Shown: positions 1-5,235, counted from the stretch's first letter. The stretch: DNA of 5,235 bases from an uncultured Porphyromonas sp. (GCF_947254915.1 NZ_CAMYEZ010000133.1:1-5235); one strand, 5' to 3'. The notes: generated by a model not told the origin, from the letters alone. Numbers and translations: made by a program.

Positions 1-564
1 GATGAAGTTGTGCAGGTAGCGGCGTCCGTGGTCGGAGATGTAGCTCTCGGGGTGAAACTGTACGCCCCAGAGCGGTAGGGCGCGATGCCGTAGCGCCATG
101 ATGGTGCCGTCGGACTGGGCGTGTGCCGTGACTTGTAGCGTGTCGGGGAGGTTGTCGGGCTGTACGACCCATGAGTGATACCGACCGATGTGGCTACCAG
201 TGGGGATGTCTCGTAGCAATTCGTCGTGATGCTCGATGATGAGTTGGTCGGTGTGTCCGTGGAGGGGTGCTCGGAGCTGCGTTAGCTCAGCACCGCAGTA
301 GGCTGCGAGTGCTTGATGTCCTAGGCAGACGCCCAGCATGGGCAGCTCTGTGTGGTAGCTGTCGATGAGCTCCATCAGGTGGGTCTGCTCCGTCGGTACC
401 CCAGGGCCTGGTGAGAGTAGGAGTCCGTGACTGCGTGCGACTATGGCGGGCGTGATCTGCTCCGTGTAGTGTATCTCCAGGGTGCACTCGTCGAGCTGGC
501 GCAGGAGCTCTACGAGGTTGTAGACAAAGGAGTCGTGATTGTCAGCTATCAGTAGATGTTTCAT
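1..564 (-). CDS. pabA: Glutamine amidotransferase, aminodeoxychorismate (or anthranilate) synthase component II; 3' end cut by window edge
   Basis: Class I glutamine amidotransferase subunit that releases ammonia from glutamine for a chorismate-using partner in the cytoplasm. The 188 visible residues start MKHLLIADNHDSFVYNL, the usual N-terminus of PabA/TrpG. The oxyanion motif SPGPG is at residues 51-55, the nucleophile Cys80 is in GVCLGHQ, and the triad His171 and Glu173 are in QFHPES. YHSWVV near residue 130 matches the YHS motif of the family. The frame is open to the window edge at about the full family length (roughly 190 residues), so only a few residues are missing. Sequence alone does not separate PabA from TrpG. 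PabA is preferred because pabB and pabC lie divergently next to it and no trp gene is visible. An enzyme serving both pathways is possible. The ATG at 562-564 is the only sensible start and no Shine-Dalgarno sequence is seen. Confidence 0.93.
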   Translation of the reverse strand, partial: MKHLLIADNHDSFVYNLVELLRQLDECTLEIHYTEQITPAIVARSHGLLLSPGPGVPTEQTHLMELIDSYHTELPMLGVCLGHQALAAYCGAELTQLRAPLHGHTDQLIIEHHDELLRDIPTGSHIGRYHSWVVQPDNLPDTLQVTAHAQSDGTIMALRHRALPLWGVQFHPESYISDHGRRYLHNFI

Positions 565-590
565 TACAAGCTACGAAGATAGTATATTTG
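559..590 (+). promoter_or_regulatory. Candidate Bacteroidetes-type promoter for pabB-pabC
   Basis: TATATTTG at 583-590 fits the Bacteroidetes -7 consensus TAnnTTTG exactly. TTTC at 559-562 lies 20 bases upstream, close to the -33 consensus TTTG (3 of 4). Transcription would start near 597, giving a leader of roughly 220 bases that contains the repeat cluster at 621-781. The -33 element overlaps the pabA start codon, so the two divergent genes would share a crowded control region. This rests on motif match only. Confidence 0.45.
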
Positions 591-620
591 CAGATACAAA
601 CGAAGCTTGTGGCCGTACTT

Positions 621-781
621 GACGAGTAACGATTTGTCCAAACGCATCTGACGGGTAACGATTTGTAGGGACGCACGATCTGTGCGTCCGTTGTATCAAA
701 GGTTACAGCGTCGTGGTTTTAACGGGGACGGACGCCCTCCCGCTAGACACTCCCGAGCGTCTCTACAGGTCGTTACTCGTC
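621..781. repeat. REP-like inverted repeat cluster between pabA and pabB
   Basis: One module appears three times. A short copy at 621-637 begins GACGAGTAACGATTTGT. A second copy at 650-666 differs from it by one base (GACGGGTAACGATTTGT) and continues into a hairpin. A third copy lies inverted at 754-781. Read on the minus strand, its 28 bases match 650-677 at 23 positions, sharing GACGRGTAACGA, then TGTAG, then GACGC. The outermost arms, 621-633 and 769-781, match at 12 of 13 bases as inverted repeats. I see no target-site duplication outside them. The arrangement resembles a BIME (paired REPs) or a small MITE. No coding capacity is evident. Confidence 0.7.
669..689. repeat. Perfect 8-bp hairpin inside the REP-like repeat
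   Basis: GGACGCAC at 669-676 and GTGCGTCC at 682-689 form a perfect 8-bp stem with the 5-base loop GATCT. No T-run follows on either strand, so it is a poor intrinsic terminator and is better read as the palindromic core of the repeat. It would lie in the pabB leader RNA if the promoter at 559-590 is real. Confidence 0.75.
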
Positions 782-819
782 TCGTGGAGCGGATACATAA
801 TGCAGAAAGAGTGAATGAT

Positions 820-1788
820 ATGAAGCAGTCGATGATTGATAGGCTCAACGAACTGGGCGGGCAGGGCAAGCCATTTGTCTTCTGCCTAGACTACGAGATG
901 AGCGAACTGATCCTTCTGGAGAAGCCCCTGGCGCAGCAAGAACTACTCTTCGATATTGGGGGCGTGACCAATTGCTTGGCACGCTCCGTGAGCGATACGT
1001 CTGCTGTGCTACGCGCCACACCGATTAGCGAGGAGGCTTATGCGGAGCGTTTCGCAGTGATCCGTCATGCGTTGGAGCGGGGCGATAGCTTTTTGGCTAA
1101 TCTGACGGTGGCGACTCCCATAGAGCTGAATATTTCGCTGGAAGAGGTATTTCTTCGTTCGCAAGTGCGCTATAAGTGCTACTTGCCGGGACGATTCGTT
1201 TGCTTTTCGCCTGAGACCTTCGTGCGTATCGTGGGGAATGAAATCAGTTGCTACCCGATGAAGGGGACGATAGATGCGACCCTGCCCGATGCGGCTGAGA
1301 CGATCCTCGGTGACTACAAGGAGACGGCCGAGCACTACACGATCACCGACCTGATACGCAACGACTTGAGCCGTGTGAGTCACAACGTGGCGGTGAGGCG
1401 CTTTAGGTATATCGATGAACTGGTTACTAGTCGTGGGCGCTTGCTGCAGGTGAGTTCGGAAATCGTTGGGCAGCTGAGTCCCAACTGGCGCGCTCATCTC
1501 GGGAGCATCCTGAACGAACTGCTCCCAGCGGGCTCTATTAGCGGGGCTCCCAAGGAGGCTACTGTACGGGCGATCGCTGTAGCGGAGGGGGAGCCGAGAG
1601 GCTTTTACACAGGCATCTGCGGATACTTCGACGGAGAGACACTGGACAGTGGTGTGATGATACGCTTCATAGAGCAGCAGGCGGATGGAGCGCTGCGCTA
1701 CCGTAGCGGTGGCGGGATCACGATCAATAGTCACTGCGCGGAGGAGTATCGGGAGGTGTGTCAGAAGGTTTATCTACCATTCGTATGA
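820..1788 (+). CDS. pabB: Aminodeoxychorismate synthase component I
   Basis: Chorismate-binding enzyme that makes 4-amino-4-deoxychorismate using ammonia from PabA, a cytoplasmic step of folate synthesis. The 322-residue protein is almost entirely the chorismate-binding domain, as in short PabB forms, without the long N-terminal region of TrpE. Key motifs are GDSFLANLT at 88-96, PMKGT at 146-150, IRNDLSRV at 179-186, PAGSISGAPK at 236-245, GFYTGICGYF at 261-270 and GGGITINS at 297-304. Lys148 in PMKGT is the family's diagnostic residue: PabB has Lys there for the covalent intermediate, whereas TrpE has Ala (PIAGT). The frame is open back to a GTG at 682, but 682-781 belongs to the repeat cluster, and the ATG at 820 gives an N-terminus (MKQSMIDRLNELG) that fits Bacteroidales homologues as I remember them. 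GTG 811 and ATG 832 are alternatives. The stop overlaps the pabC start, so the two are probably translationally coupled. Confidence 0.94.
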   Translation: MKQSMIDRLNELGGQGKPFVFCLDYEMSELILLEKPLAQQELLFDIGGVTNCLARSVSDTSAVLRATPISEEAYAERFAVIRHALERGDSFLANLTVATPIELNISLEEVFLRSQVRYKCYLPGRFVCFSPETFVRIVGNEISCYPMKGTIDATLPDAAETILGDYKETAEHYTITDLIRNDLSRVSHNVAVRRFRYIDELVTSRGRLLQVSSEIVGQLSPNWRAHLGSILNELLPAGSISGAPKEATVRAIAVAEGEPRGFYTGICGYFDGETLDSGVMIRFIEQQADGALRYRSGGGITINSHCAEEYREVCQKVYLPFV

Positions 1789-2399
1789 GTCAAGTACCGT
1801 TATTATTGGAAAGCCTCCGCTACGTAGATGGAGAGCCGGAGCTGCTGCCTCTACACCAAGAGCGTGTCGACCGGTCGCTCGCTGAGTATGGCGTCAAGCC
1901 TCGCTGGCGGCTGGCGAACTATCTGGCGCTGCACCCTTGCCCTGCGTCACTCATGGGGGTGGTCAAGTGTCGTCTTCTATACGATGCGGAGCCTCTGGAG
2001 GTGGGCTACGCTCCTTATCATCGGCGTACGATCCAGTCGCTGAGAGCTGTCGCTGCACCTGCGCTGGACTACCATCTCAAGTGGGCCGACCGGGCGGCTT
2101 TACAAGCACTGCTAGCGTTGCGTGGCGATGCGGATGAGATTGTAATCGTTAATGAGGAGGGCTTGCTCACGGACAGCTCCTACACGAATATCGCTTTGCG
2201 CCAAGGAAACCGCTGGTACACGCCTCGTGTGCCACTACTTGCGGGGGTGCAACGGGCTCATTTGATCGCTGAGGGTGTACTAACGCCTCGCGACATACCG
2301 CTCGCCGAACTATCCGCCTACGACCGCATCGCCCTCATCAACGCTATGATGCCGTGGGCGGAGCGGATCGAGCTGCCTGTCGCGGAGATTAGAGACTAG
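1785..2399 (+). CDS. pabC: Aminotransferase class IV, probable 4-amino-4-deoxychorismate lyase
   Basis: PLP enzyme expected to split 4-amino-4-deoxychorismate into 4-aminobenzoate and pyruvate, completing the step begun by PabB. At 204 residues it is shorter than E. coli PabC (269) but similar to the compact class IV proteins found beside pabB in Bacteroidetes. An N-terminal LPLHQERVDRSL segment (21-32) is followed by VKCRLLYD (60-67). Lys99 in YHLKWADR is the likely Schiff-base lysine. EEGLLTDSSYTNI (124-136) is the usual class IV cofactor-binding segment, and VPLLAGVQRAHL (149-160) resembles the conserved TPxxxGxxR region. The ATG at 1785 overlaps the pabB TGA as ATGA. An in-frame GTG at 1758 lies inside pabB and is less likely. 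The TAG at 2397 is followed in the same frame by TGA 2412 and then the tandem array. The family is certain; the lyase role rests mainly on the operon. Confidence 0.9.
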   Translation: MSQVPLLLESLRYVDGEPELLPLHQERVDRSLAEYGVKPRWRLANYLALHPCPASLMGVVKCRLLYDAEPLEVGYAPYHRRTIQSLRAVAAPALDYHLKWADRAALQALLALRGDADEIVIVNEEGLLTDSSYTNIALRQGNRWYTPRVPLLAGVQRAHLIAEGVLTPRDIPLAELSAYDRIALINAMMPWAERIELPVAEIRD

Positions 2400-2426
2400 A
2401 GTAGATCTGAGTGATCTGAGCTATCT

Positions 2427-2714
2427 GATGTCTCCGATAGCTCCGATGTCTCCGATAGCTCTGATGTCTCTGATAGCTCTGATGTCTCCGATAGCTCCGA
2501 TGTCTCCGATAGCTCTGATGTCTCTGATGTCTCCGATAGCTCCGATAGCTCCGATGTCTCTGATGTCTCCGATAGCTCTGATGTCTCCGATGTCTCCGAT
2601 AGCTCTGATGTCTCCGATGTCTCCGATGTCTCCGATGTCTCCGATGTCTCTGATGCCTCCGATAGCTCTGATATCTCCGATGTCTCCGATGTCTCTGATG
2701 TCTCCGATAGCTCC
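2427..2714. repeat. Tandem array, 32 copies of a 9-bp unit (GATGTCTCY / GATAGCTCY)
   Basis: The array has 32 consecutive 9-bp units without an indel. Nineteen are GATGTCTCY, eleven are GATAGCTCY, and there is one each of GATGCCTCC (2652) and GATATCTCC (2670). The last base is C in 21 units and T in 11. Longer repetition is nested in it: units 1-5 (2427-2471) are identical to units 7-11 (2481-2525), and 2562-2588 is identical to 2589-2615. Two degenerate units, GATCTGAGT and GATCTGAGC, precede it at 2404 and 2413. The phase of GAT is that of pabC, where units would read Asp-Val-Ser or Asp-Ser-Ser. TAG 2397 and TGA 2412 intervene and no start codon follows them. On the minus strand another frame reads Ser-Glu-Thr/Leu from a TTG only. 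A noncoding minisatellite or a decayed coding tail are both possible. Confidence 0.95.
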
Positions 2715-2738
2715 GATCCTCGCTGGCTCGCTTTCGAC

Positions 2739-2786
2739 AAAAAACAAGCTCACACCTAGAGTAGCGTCTACTCTAGGTGTGAGCTT
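2739..2786 (-). terminator. Intrinsic terminator of rpmH
   Basis: Arms at 2746-2764 and 2768-2786 form a perfect 19-bp stem with a 3-base loop. On the minus strand the stem is followed by GTTTTTTG, the U-tract expected for rpmH transcripts, whose stop codon lies about 70 bases upstream. On the plus strand the stem is followed by ATACAAAC with no T-run, so it would be a weaker stop for pabBC transcripts, though the long stem may still block readthrough or protect 3' ends. Confidence 0.85.
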
Positions 2787-2795
2787 ATACAAACG

Positions 2796-2816
2796 CTAGA
2801 TAGCCCAGCTATCTAG
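2796..2816. repeat. Second hairpin beside the rpmH terminator
   Basis: CTAGATAGC at 2796-2804 and GCTATCTAG at 2808-2816 form a perfect 9-bp stem with loop CCA, ten bases from the larger hairpin. It is AT-rich and has no clear T-run on either side (minus strand continues CGTTTG). It may assist termination or stabilise the rpmH 3' end. Confidence 0.6.
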
Positions 2817-2858
2817 AGCATATAACCTTATGGGTTAGAGAAGTGGTGCAACGGTATA

Positions 2859-3005
2859 CTAGTACTCGTCAGATACAGACAGCTTAGCGCGACCCTTGGC
2901 GCGACGCATAGCTAGTACCTTGCGACCTGATGCTGTCGCCATACGAGCTCTAAATCCGTGCTTATTCTTTCTCTTACGGTTCGATGGTTGGAATGTACGC
3001 TTCAT
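2859..3005 (-). CDS. rpmH: 50S ribosomal protein L34
   Basis: Small basic protein of the large ribosomal subunit that contacts 23S rRNA. The 48-residue product begins MKRTFQPSNRKRKNKHGFRA, continues RMATASGRKVLAMRRAKGR, and ends KLSVSDEY. This matches the L34 family along its whole length (usual size 44-53 residues), including the KRTFQPS start and the RMxTxxGRxVLxxRRxKGR core. The ATG at 3003-3005 is fixed by that conserved N-terminus. The gene appears monocistronic: a TACCTTTG promoter box lies upstream and a strong terminator lies downstream. The usual neighbour rnpA is absent. No Shine-Dalgarno sequence is visible. The C-terminal SVSDEY tail resembles Bacteroidales versions. Confidence 0.98.
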   Translation of the reverse strand: MKRTFQPSNRKRKNKHGFRARMATASGRKVLAMRRAKGRAKLSVSDEY

Positions 3006-3047
3006 ATCGGTATGTCTCTGATGCTTATGATTACTATGGTGAAGGAC

Positions 3048-3064
3048 TTACTCGCCATGAGTAA
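3048..3064 (-). promoter_or_regulatory. Small hairpin in the rpmH leader
   Basis: TTACTC (3048-3053) and GAGTAA (3059-3064) form a 6-bp inverted repeat around a 5-base loop, inside the roughly 65-base 5' leader predicted from the promoter box at 3078-3085. Leader structures often regulate ribosomal protein genes, but a 6-bp AT-containing stem is weak evidence. Confidence 0.3.
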
Positions 3065-3077
3065 AGGCTTCGGTTGG

Positions 3078-3085
3078 CAAAGGTA
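3078..3085 (-). promoter_or_regulatory. Promoter -7 box of rpmH
   Basis: On the minus strand the bases read TACCTTTG, an exact match to the Bacteroidetes -7 consensus TAnnTTTG, preceded by a TTTTTTG tract. No good TTTG is seen at the -33 position. Its place between the thyA stop (3150) and the rpmH start (3005) supports an independent rpmH transcript with a leader of about 65 bases. Confidence 0.6.
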
Positions 3086-3149
3086 CAAAAAATATCTTTA
3101 CCTACCACAGCCCTAGAGTGACCGTAGATGCAACTATTAAATGAGAATG

Positions 3150-3947
3150 CTAGACGGAGACGGGCGCAGGGATGTGCGGGTAGGGGTTGTAGTCGGAGAG
3201 GGTGAAGTCGTCATAGACGAAGTCAAAGAGCGACTGCTCACGGTCTCGGAGGGTCATCGTGGGGAGTGGGCGTGGCGTGCGTGTGAGCTGCAGACGCGCC
3301 TGCTCGAGATGGTTCTTATATAGATGTGCATCGCCGAGGGTGTGGATGAAGCGCCCGGGACGTAGCCCTGTGACTTGCGCTGTCATCATGAGGAGGAGGG
3401 CGTAGGAGGCGATGTTGAAGGGGACCCCGAGGAAGATGTCGGCACTGCGCTGGTAGAGCTGCAGGTCTAGCTTATCCCCCACGACGTAGTACTGCATGAG
3501 ACAGTGACAGGGGGAGAGGTGCATAAGGGGTAGGTCGGCAACGTTCCACGCTGAGACGACGATGCGGCGGCTGTCGGGCTGATGACGTATCAGGTCGAGC
3601 GCTTGCTGCATCTGGTCAATGGTCTGCCCCGTGTGTGGGTCGAACCAATGTCTCCACTGCGCCCCGTAGATGGGACCTAGGTCGCCCGCTTCGTCGGCCC
3701 ACTCGTCCCAGATAGAGACCTTGTTGTCGTGCAGGTACTGAAGGTTGGTATCGCCCTTGAGGAACCATAGTAGCTCGTGAATGATACTGCGCAGGTGTAG
3801 CTTCTTGGTGGTGAGCAGGGGGAAGCCGTCGGCTAGGTCAAAGGTCATCTGATGTCCGAAGACACCGACGGTGCCAGTGCCCGTGCGGTCAGTACGTTCG
3901 TTGCCCTCGGTGAGGACACGCTCTATCAGGTCAAGGTATTGCTGCAT
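3150..3947 (-). CDS. thyA: Thymidylate synthase
   Basis: Converts dUMP and 5,10-methylenetetrahydrofolate to dTMP and dihydrofolate in the cytoplasm. At 265 residues it is one longer than E. coli ThyA and aligns almost without gaps. Visible landmarks are the dUMP phosphate-binding Arg21 in DRTGTGT, Glu58 in IIHELLWFLKGDTN, WDEWADEAGDLGPIYG at 80-95, the Arg pair 127-128 in DSRRIVVSAWN, the nucleophile Cys147 in SPCH, QLYQRSADIFLGVPFNIASY at 163-182 with Arg167, Asp170 and Asn178, and His208 and Tyr210 in DAHLY. The C-terminus PVSV resembles the PVAI end that closes over the active site. All catalytic residues are present, so it should be active. The ATG at 3945-3947 matches the known N-terminus. 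No TAnnTTTG box lies in the 82 bases upstream, so thyA may be transcribed with the acyl-CoA dehydrogenase gene. No folA is visible next to it. Confidence 0.99.
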   Translation of the reverse strand: MQQYLDLIERVLTEGNERTDRTGTGTVGVFGHQMTFDLADGFPLLTTKKLHLRSIIHELLWFLKGDTNLQYLHDNKVSIWDEWADEAGDLGPIYGAQWRHWFDPHTGQTIDQMQQALDLIRHQPDSRRIVVSAWNVADLPLMHLSPCHCLMQYYVVGDKLDLQLYQRSADIFLGVPFNIASYALLLMMTAQVTGLRPGRFIHTLGDAHLYKNHLEQARLQLTRTPRPLPTMTLRDREQSLFDFVYDDFTLSDYNPYPHIPAPVSV

Positions 3948-3971
3948 AGTGGTACGTTGGTTAGAGTGAAG

Positions 3972-3992
3972 GGGCGGACAGATGGTCCGCCC
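3972..3992. repeat. GC-rich hairpin upstream of thyA
   Basis: GGGCGGAC (3972-3979) and GTCCGCCC (3985-3992) form a perfect 8-bp stem with a 5-base loop AGATG. TTACTCGTC follows at 4013-4021. The size matches the hairpin at 669-689 (8-bp stem, 5-base loop), and read on the minus strand the loop side reads ATCTGT in both, with GACGAGTAA upstream of each. It may be a diverged member of the same family. No T-run follows on the minus strand, so it is at best a weak terminator for the gene upstream. Confidence 0.6.
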
Positions 3993-4029
3993 GCCCCCTA
4001 AGAGATTGTCATTTACTCGTCTGTGTCCG

Positions 4030-5235
4030 CTACGCCTCAGCAGGCGTAGAGGTCTGCACAGCGTAGTGCTGGAGCTGCTTGGGATCGAAGCGACGTATCA
4101 GTCCCTCGCACTTGTCCATCTCTCCACTGGCGTACTGTATATATACGTGTGTGGAGTGCTCGTAGAGGTCGGGACGCTCCTGCGCGGCGATGAGTAGCAG
4201 GTGTGCGAAGATGCAGTGGCCACACATCTCGACGAGACGACGAGCGTGGTAGTCGAGGAGGGTCTGATCCTTTGCCTCGGTGACGAGCTCGGTACAAGCC
4301 TTGGCACGCTCTATCCAAGTGGCTAGTAGCTCCTTGGTCTCCTGCCACTCGGGCGAGACCGCTACCTGCTGGTACTCCTCTAGGCGTGCGAAGTATGTGC
4401 CAGTGGTGACGTGGCGGATAGCTGCTACGACCTGTAGCTGCGTGGTACCCTCGTAGATGTTGGTGATACGCACGTCACGATAGAGACGCTCGCAGGTGTA
4501 GTCCTTCATATAGCCTGAGCCACCGTATATCTGGATGCAGTCGTAGACGTTTTGGTTGGCTAGCTCGGTGCTCATGCCTTTGCCGATAGGCGTATAAGCG
4601 TCAGCCAAGCGGCTGTAGTACTTCTGCTCCTTGCGCTCCTCGGGGGTAAGCTTGCGCTCACGAGCTATGTCGTCGTAAGCCTTGTACATATCCACGAAGC
4701 GGCTCGTCTCGTAGAGATGCGCACGGGTTGCGTCAGCCTTAGCACGTATGAGGGCGAGCATCTCATAGACAGCGGGGAACTTGTCGATGGCGTGTCCATA
4801 CTGATGACGGTCGGTAGCGTAAGCCTTAGCCTCACGATAGGCAGCCTCGGAGATACCGACAGCTTGCGCCATGATGCCTAGACGAGCGCCATTCATCAGA
4901 GACATGACGTAGCGAATGAGTCCTAGGCGACGCTCGCCACAGAGCTCGGCAGGAGCATCCTTGAAGACAAGCTCGCAGGTGGGGACACCCTTGATACCCA
5001 TCTTGTGTTCTATGCGGCGGACGGTCACGCCCCCCTTCTTAGCATCATAGATAAACATCGAGAGACCACGCGCATCCTTGGTTCCCTCCTCACTACGTGC
5101 CAGTACGAGGTGGATATCGGAGTCGCCATTGGTGATAAAGCGCTTGACACCGTTGAGGTACCACTGCTGGTCAGCCTCGTTGTAGGTAGCCTTGAGCATA
5201 ACGGCCTGCAGGTCACTACCTGCATCCGGCTCGGT
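4030..5235 (-). CDS. Acyl-CoA dehydrogenase, N-terminal part outside the window
   Basis: FAD enzyme that oxidises an acyl-CoA to the 2-enoyl-CoA, usually passing electrons to electron-transfer flavoprotein. The 401 visible residues begin with TEPDAGSDLQ, the family's conserved middle-domain motif, so the true start lies beyond the window; the ATG at 5199 is internal. RFITNG follows near residue 32. The C-terminal helical domain carries RHQYGHAIDKFPAV near 143-156, IQIYGGSGYMKDY near 235-247 and IYEGTTQLQ near 260-268. Glu262 in IYEGT is at the position of the catalytic base of medium-chain enzymes. About 139 residues follow this motif, far more than in classical 380-residue enzymes, which fits the larger class of roughly 560-600 residues with an extra C-terminal helical domain. 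Substrate cannot be told. Related Bacteroidales genes often sit downstream of etfBA; this would be off the right edge. Confidence 0.95.
   Translation of the reverse strand, partial: TEPDAGSDLQAVMLKATYNEADQQWYLNGVKRFITNGDSDIHLVLARSEEGTKDARGLSMFIYDAKKGGVTVRRIEHKMGIKGVPTCELVFKDAPAELCGERRLGLIRYVMSLMNGARLGIMAQAVGISEAAYREAKAYATDRHQYGHAIDKFPAVYEMLALIRAKADATRAHLYETSRFVDMYKAYDDIARERKLTPEERKEQKYYSRLADAYTPIGKGMSTELANQNVYDCIQIYGGSGYMKDYTCERLYRDVRITNIYEGTTQLQVVAAIRHVTTGTYFARLEEYQQVAVSPEWQETKELLATWIERAKACTELVTEAKDQTLLDYHARRLVEMCGHCIFAHLLLIAAQERPDLYEHSTHVYIQYASGEMDKCEGLIRRFDPKQLQHYAVQTSTPAEA

Larger units (their letters stand above)
2400..2858. other. 459-bp gene-free region between convergent pabC and rpmH
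   Basis: This stretch holds the 9-bp tandem array (2427-2714), a 31-base spacer, a terminator hairpin (2746-2786), a second hairpin (2796-2816) and about 40 bases of unremarkable sequence before the rpmH stop. Several frames are open through the array only because a stop-free 9-bp unit repeats in phase. None has a convincing start or any recognisable domain outside the repeat, so I call no gene here. Confidence 0.75.

Noticed and set aside
574..600. Minus-strand promoter for pabA (TATCTTCG with TTTG upstream)
   Set aside because: The -7 box has one mismatch and the spacing to TTTG is only 15 bases, short of the usual 19-21, so I do not call it, though pabA must have some promoter here.
800..814. 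Tiny upstream frame ATG-CAG-AAA-GAG-TGA before pabB
   Set aside because: Four codons occur easily by chance and there is nothing resembling an attenuator peptide or a linked terminator.
682..819. N-terminal extension of pabB from the GTG at 682
   Set aside because: The extra 46 codons run through the hairpin and the inverted repeat copy and do not resemble PabB; the ATG at 820 fits homologues.
1009..1734. 241-residue open frame on the minus strand opposite pabB
   Set aside because: It is a shadow of pabB with no recognisable motif, and the plus-strand gene carries all family motifs.
2427..2714. CRISPR array
   Set aside because: Units of 9 bp follow each other directly, with no 25-40 bp repeats alternating with unique spacers and no cas genes nearby.
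2396..2740. Minus-strand open frame encoding a Ser-Glu-Thr/Leu repeat protein of 114 residues
   Set aside because: It starts only at a TTG, consists almost wholly of the 9-bp repeat, and lies downstream of the rpmH terminator with no promoter seen. Openness follows from repetition of a stop-free unit.
2428..2799. Plus-strand open frame reading Met-Ser-Pro-Ile-Ala-Pro repeats
   Set aside because: Its unit variation changes amino acids (Pro/Leu) freely, it runs into the terminator stem, and it has no upstream signals; it is a product of the array.
3087..3150. Intrinsic terminator of thyA before the T-run at 3088-3093
   Set aside because: The only stem I can draw (CTAC with GTAG, CAC with GTG) is bulged and lies about 11 bases from the T-run, which overlaps the rpmH promoter region.

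Overview
The window looks like chromosomal DNA of a Bacteroidetes bacterium, most likely of Porphyromonas type. Three things suggest this. Protein families such as L34, PabB and the short PabC resemble Bacteroidales versions. Starts lack Shine-Dalgarno sequences. Two intergenic regions carry TAnnTTTG boxes, the -7 element of Bacteroidetes promoters. GC content is moderate. The genus is inferred from resemblance, not proven.

Layout from left to right. A glutamine amidotransferase (pabA/trpG type, minus strand, 1-564) lacks only its last few residues. A 255-bp divergent intergenic region follows, with a candidate promoter and a cluster of REP-like inverted repeats. On the plus strand, pabB (820-1788) and pabC (1785-2399) overlap by ATGA. 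A 459-bp gene-free stretch (2400-2858) holds a 32-copy, 9-bp tandem array and two hairpins. The larger hairpin is a good terminator for the converging rpmH. On the minus strand come rpmH (ribosomal protein L34, 2859-3005) with its promoter, thyA (thymidylate synthase, 3150-3947), and an acyl-CoA dehydrogenase cut by the right edge (4030-5235).

PabA, PabB and PabC together would convert chorismate to 4-aminobenzoate for folate synthesis, and ThyA consumes methylene-tetrahydrofolate to make dTMP, so four of the six genes belong to folate metabolism. rpmH is housekeeping. The acyl-CoA dehydrogenase belongs to fatty-acid or amino-acid-derived acyl-CoA metabolism and is probably unrelated except as a possible upstream operon partner of thyA.

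All recognised genes are ordinary. The unexplained content is intergenic: the tandem array, which lies in the pabC reading frame beyond two stops, and a REP-like repeat family with copies in the pabA-pabB gap and a possible distant copy next to thyA. I see no convincing new multi-gene system.
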